DNA from: Volvox africanus
Lineage: Eukaryota > Chlorophyta > Chlorophyceae > Chlamydomonadales > Volvocaceae
Direction: 5' to 3'
Length of the DNA: 64,000 nucleotides
Assembly (NCBI GenBank): GCA_030268105.1
Contig: BSDZ01000004.1
Location: 739,001 to 803,000 of the forward strand
A program made the translations under genes and the position numbers. Shown piece by piece: positions 60,101-64,000 of this stretch; position 1 is the first letter of the stretch, and every line of letters starts with the position of its first letter. Below the pieces are notes generated by a model. That model did not search any database. It was not told the origin of the DNA and saw only the letters and a list, made by a program, of their open reading frames with translations.

Positions 60101-62395
60101 CGCCGCCGCCGCCACCGTCGCCGCTGCCGCGGCCGCTTACCTTGGTGACAGCTACCTGCCCACTCTGGAGGTTAGCGGTGGTTGCAGCCCGTGCGACAGC
60201 GCCATTGCCGTCGCAGCCGCTGAAGAACGGGCCACTTGCGAATCTACGTGAAGACTGCGAGCTGATGGCAGCGGCGGCAGCGGCATGGTCGTTCATGTCC
60301 GCGTTGGTCCTTGCAGCCACCTGCGCGGTGGTTTCCCTGACGGTTGCTGAAGGTATTAGGCTGAGATGCTGAACAGCCGCCGTCTGCGCCGCCGCTGCCT
60401 GTCTATGAGGATACAGGTCAATGATGGGCAGAACTTCGTAGCCCGCCAGCATTGACGGAGGCAGCAGTGAGCCGATATCGCGATGAACCCGTCGTACGCC
60501 GCCGCCACTACTGGACGACCTGATGGCACCGCCGGCGGAGGCGAAATCCGACATCGCTTGCTGCTGGGCGCTGCAACCACCGCCGCTGCTGCCGCTGTCC
60601 CCAGCTGCCGCGCGGACTGCATTCGGTTTGGAGGACCAATGCAATGTGGAGCCGCTCTCGGCGAAAGACCCATGGGTCAGTCCTTGCAGAACACTAACGG
60701 TCGTGGCGACGCCAGCGGGAATATCACCGGCGCTGCCTTCAGGACTGCCGCCACTAGTAGTCCTGATGGTGGCGGCAGCGGCGCCGCCGTCATCACCACT
60801 GGCCATGGCCGCGGAAAGCGAGTGGCGACTGGCGCCGCCGTCGACTGCAAATGACGCGACCTCTATGGCGGAGGAGAGGCCGGTGAAACCGACCCACGGT
60901 TGACCCAGCACCGCCACTGGAGTCAAGTCCTGATGGGAACCACCTGGTCACAGGTACGGCAGGGATCCAGAAACACACAGCAGTAGTCAAGTGAGGGGCA
61001 GCAACCAGAATGGGTCTAACAACTAGTCGTAGTCGTAGTCGTACTTCAGTGCCTTGATTCGCGCACTGCACAATAATTAAAATACAATCTAACAACTCGA
61101 GGGCGGGAAGCATTTGTCGCAACATCAAACCGTCCTCCGTACAAAAGTTAGAGATTCCCTCCCATCCACCTACCTGGCAAGGCCCTCGGTGACGACGCCG
61201 TCGCGGTTACCGTCGAATCTCCTACCGCACGCCCCTGCGGCAACGGCGCGCCATGAGAGCCTGAACATTGGATCGTCGCCGTCGTCGCCGCCGCCGCTGC
61301 TGCCGCCACGGCCCGCCATTGCGCCGAGACCTCATTATTTACGGCCGCCGAGGCCGCCGCCGGCCCCACGGCTGTTGCTTGGTACGGCGACAGCGTCCTT
61401 GGCCCCATCAGTACGGAAGCAACCTCACCAGGAGCAGGATGCGCACCTTGCCGTACAATTGCCTCCAGCCCTGGCTTGCCATGAACGACTCCAGGGTAGC
61501 CGTGGGCAGCGACGGCGGCTTCAATGGCGCCGTCACCACTCGGCTGCGACGCAGCCACCACCGCTTCGATCTCTGGATCCGAGTTTACCCGGCAAGAGTT
61601 TGAAGCGTCGTACGCAAGGGCAACATCTGCAACCAGCGTGCCCGTAGCCACGACGGGGGCGGCCGCCGCTGCCGCCGCCGCGCCCGCCGTCCCCATGTTG
61701 GTGTTCAGTTGGCTGCCTAGTCGGCTACAGCCAATACTGCTGCCGCGCGTGGACGGCATACTTGGCGGTTGGCCCAGGGCGCCAGCGCCGCTGACGCGCG
61801 ATGTCGCCGTCAAGCCACCCCCGCCGCCTCCGCCACCGCCACTGCTGGCTACCGCCACCGCTAACCCTGTCACTGGTGATATAACCCTGGGAGTGCAAGC
61901 TGTATTGGTGGTGAGGAAATCAAATTGTGGCTCGGCATTGGCTTCCGAAGTGTCAGCGGCAGGCAGATTCGACGTACGACTGTTGAGCAGTAGTTGCAGC
62001 CGCGACGCGTTGCTTGTCACTGAGACCTGCGCGAGCGCGGCTCGCGTCGCGGCATCATTACTCAGCCGTCGCTGCGTGTCAATGCTTTGACGCCGATCCA
62101 TGCTGGTCCGCCGGTCCAGGAGCGCTCGCCGCGAGTGTGACATTGAGATCGCCGTTACAGGACCTGTCATACTCATTCCCGCCGCCTCCGTGCGGGTGGC
62201 GGCCGAGCGGTTGGAAGTTACGCTGAAGCCGTTGCCCCGTAAAGTGAGTTCGACGGTTTCACGGTCATCACCTATCGATGCTTGATCAATGGTCTTCCGG
62301 CGCTTATTCGACAAGGCCGAGGTGTACAGCAACGACGACGCATCTTCACCGGCGTCACAAAAGAGCCGGCGGTAGTCGTCGGGCGTGTACGACAT
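54065..62395 (-). CDS. Giant low-complexity protein with one membrane segment, unknown function
   Basis: Five exons fit in phase: 62395-61174, 60943-56730, 56449-54731, 54529-54304, 54204-54065. Sum 7,521 nt, 2,506 residues. Exon 2 could alternatively run to a stop at 56700, and exon 3 could start a separate protein at the ATG at 56407. The spliced reading is preferred because CCA|GTGAGC is a consensus donor and the in-frame segment before that ATG completes a hydrophobic helix. Visible features: an N-terminal 30 residues with YTPDDYRRLF; three RR-x-S/T motifs at 95-112; long Ala, Gly and Ser runs including a run of about 19 Gly coded at 57062-57117; scattered basic-Ser motifs (RRKS, RRKT, RRDS); a membrane segment at about 1814-1832 (VLNFCILSVLVFTMIICLL); then eight Arg in a row as a stop-transfer; then more low complexity and a short C-terminus with VFEAQFHFPELPRP. 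No signal peptide and no enzymatic domain were recognised. TTG-initiated extension upstream is possible. Confidence 0.62.
57060..57120. repeat. (CCGCCA/CCG)n tract coding poly-Gly
   Basis: Trinucleotide-type repeat within exon 2 of the giant minus-strand gene, read as a Gly run of about 19 residues. Other CCG/GCC tracts through the exon code Ala and Gly runs. Confidence 0.85.
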
Positions 62396-62709
62396 GCATG
62401 AGCCGAAGAATGGCACGCAGCCGCTCAAACCCTACCCGGGGAATGTCGGAGATCACGATACGAAAGCATCACGGGAGGTGAAACAAAAAATGTAACAAAA
62501 TAAAGATAATCAGACGTCGGATGCGAAAATCGGCCGAGGCGGCTGCAAAGCACGTTCCTCAGATCCCCCTCCCCACACCGGCTGTTGAGAGCCGTTGAAA
62601 CCCGCTACCGGGAAAATACCCACCGGCACCAGCTCCATTTTCCACCACCAGAAATTTGAACAGGAAAACACACACGCACACACCCTTTCCTCCTACTTAG
62701 CTCCCACCC
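62396..62709. other. Spacer between FMO-like 3' end and giant gene
   Basis: About 310 bases separating two genes in the same orientation. It holds the 3' UTR of one and the promoter or leader of the other. A short open extension of the giant gene's frame reaches 62428 without ATG. Confidence 0.4.
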
Positions 62710-63971
62710 TCACACCTTCGTCTTAACGTTTACGGGCGCCACCCCCATGTCGTTGAGCAGCTGGTCGTGATAAGGCCCCGCATACCACTGCACCAGGCTC
62801 CCTCGGTTGTGCTGTGGCGGAAAGGCGCGCCGCCGCCACCTGCTCACGGACGCACAGACACATAGACACATAAAGTGCTTTGGTGGCCTCGCCACAGGGT
62901 AATCGAACGCCCTGCATCTGCTGCGCTTATTAGCCTTTACTTGGTTAAGTGTGAGGGAGGGAGGGATGGAGGGGCTTGGGGGCTCAGGGCGCGGGGAGAG
63001 GTCTCCCGATTTGGTTGGGGCAGTGGAGTGTAGCCGCCCCTGGAGGAGTGGGGTGTAGCCGCCCCTGGCCCGCATCAGGCCCTAATGGATACTTGCTAAC
63101 ATACACACAGAGAGACACACGGACATGCCACTGACATACACACACACACACACCTTGCGGACTTACAACAGTTCGCAGACCCCATCCACTCCCCACCTGC
63201 GCTGCTGCAGTACATCCATCCTCATGTCTCGGAGCCCCGGCAGCTGCAACCGCCCACTAGCCAGCTCTGCCACCCAGACCGCCTGAAGACTGGCGGTTAG
63301 CCAGCTGTACGGCGAGGTGGTTTGACAGCCCAGGAACGCCAGGGAGGGTACCGCTGGGGGCACCAGGCCGCGGTACAAGTGAAGACCGTCTTTCCGTATT
63401 CCCAGAGAAGACTGACGGACGAAGAGTGGGAGGGGGAGGGGGAGGGGGAGGGATAGGGGGAGGGGGAGGGGGAGGGGGGAAAGGCAAGAACACAAAAACG
63501 GGAGTCGGAAGGGCAGGTAGCCGTCGTACACTCTAACGAGTAAAGAGGCTTAAACGATGCGAGGTCTTTGGCGAGGTCGTTGATGACCCCCGCCAGAGGA
63601 TGAGAACGTCCAAAGTGCGCAATGTATTATTATCATTATTATTGTCATTAATTTATTAATTATTATTAATTTATCTTTTGGGGGGAAGTAAAGCGCCCGG
63701 TCCCTCCCAACCCCTGAGTCATGCTGTGTTTCCTCCCCCCCCCGCCCCCAGCACTGCGGCCTGCATGTGTCAATCATTTTCAACAGCGCTGTGAGCATGA
63801 GTTCGGATTTGGCCCCTGGGGAGGGGGTTTCGGAGCTCACGCCTACCTGAAGCTCCGGGTCAAAAACCGCGTAATTGCGGGTGTACGGCGAGCAGTGTAC
63901 GAGCACGGTAGCGTGTAGGCTAGTTTGGTCGTCGAGAATGACGCAGTCAGCCCCCAAGCGGTCAATGCCAC
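62710..63971 (-). CDS. Flavin-containing monooxygenase-like protein, C-terminal part (5' end outside window)
   Basis: Three exons in phase: 63971-63847, 63411-63197, 62839-62710 (stop at 62710-62712). They encode the last ~155 residues. Blocks typical of FMO-like C-termini: GADCVILDDQ, VFDPELQ, DGLHLYRGLVPPAVPSLAFLGC (near family L-Y-R-x3-x-P-x2-P-x-LAFxG), WVAELASGRLQLPG, and at the end LVQWYAGPYHDQLLNDMGV, matching the Y-H-D-Q-L-x-x-D-x-G motif of plant/algal FMO-like proteins. The N-terminal FAD (GxGxxG) and NADPH motifs would lie to the right of the window and cannot be checked. Enzymes of this family oxygenate N or S atoms of small molecules using FAD and NADPH. Confidence 0.8.
63420..63480. 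repeat. (GGGGGA)n tract
   Basis: About eight copies of GGGGGA with one interruption, located in the intron just before the FMO-like second exon; on the transcribed strand it is a CCCCCT tract that could serve as the polypyrimidine run of the acceptor at 63412-63418. Confidence 0.85.
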
Positions 63972-64000
63972 CTAAGGAGCAGCGGGAGGAGGGAGGCAGA

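Noticed and set aside
57028..62090. Numerous plus-strand Pro/Ala-rich frames opposite the giant gene
   Set aside because: Antisense of CCG/GCC-rich coding sequence. The minus strand is preferred because its exons join in phase at consensus sites and include a membrane segment plus stop-transfer.

Overview
The window is nuclear DNA of a eukaryote with dense, short GT-AG introns. It most likely comes from a volvocine green alga of the Chlamydomonas/Volvox type. Pointers are plant-type orthologues with many small exons, long Ala/Gly/Ser/Gln-rich coding tracts with CCG/GCC runs, TGTAA sequences after several stops (the volvocine poly(A) signal), a TTTTAGGG-type telomere-like block inside an intron, and many microsatellites. 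The genus is an inference; no rRNA or organelle marker is present.

Layout, left to right. 1-4087: unresolved, with a CAG-rich tract and a degenerate minisatellite. 4088-7849 (-): ATP-dependent NAD(P)H-hydrate dehydratase, 7 exons, head to head with 8243-16652 (+): AP-4 complex beta subunit, 13 exons. 17657-21294 (-): CobW/COG0523 metallochaperone GTPase, 9 exons including one GC-AG intron. 22840-29579 (+): glucose-6-phosphate 1-epimerase-like protein, 13 exons, with an acidic and AT-hook insert. 29580-33053: unresolved, weak minus-strand coding. 33054-35425 (-): RING-CH (MARCH-type) protein. 38017-40345 (+): a few exon-like pieces. 41044-41835 (-): mitochondrial uL30, head to head with 42273-43628 (+): Hakai-type RING protein. 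43629-47955: intergenic and repeat-bearing. 47956-51110 (-): unrecognised 274-residue protein, 8 exons. 51111-54064: mostly intergenic with a possible retroelement relic. 54065-62395 (-): a giant low-complexity protein of about 2,500 residues with one clear membrane segment, in five mutually in-phase exons. 62710-63971 (-): 3' end of a flavin-monooxygenase-like gene whose start lies beyond the right edge.

The genes are housekeeping functions rather than a pathway: metabolite repair, vesicle coat, metal delivery, mitochondrial translation, RNA-methylation-associated ubiquitin ligase and membrane-type ubiquitin ligase. Exon models were made by hand from conserved protein segments, splice consensus and exact phase bookkeeping. 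The exon sums of the main models all give an intact frame. The most unusual items are the epimerase-like protein carrying acidic and AT-hook segments, the giant single-membrane-segment protein, a splice donor lying inside a long hexanucleotide array, a clathrin-box-like motif in the AP-4 beta hinge, and a Hakai protein whose second zinc site lacks its cysteines.
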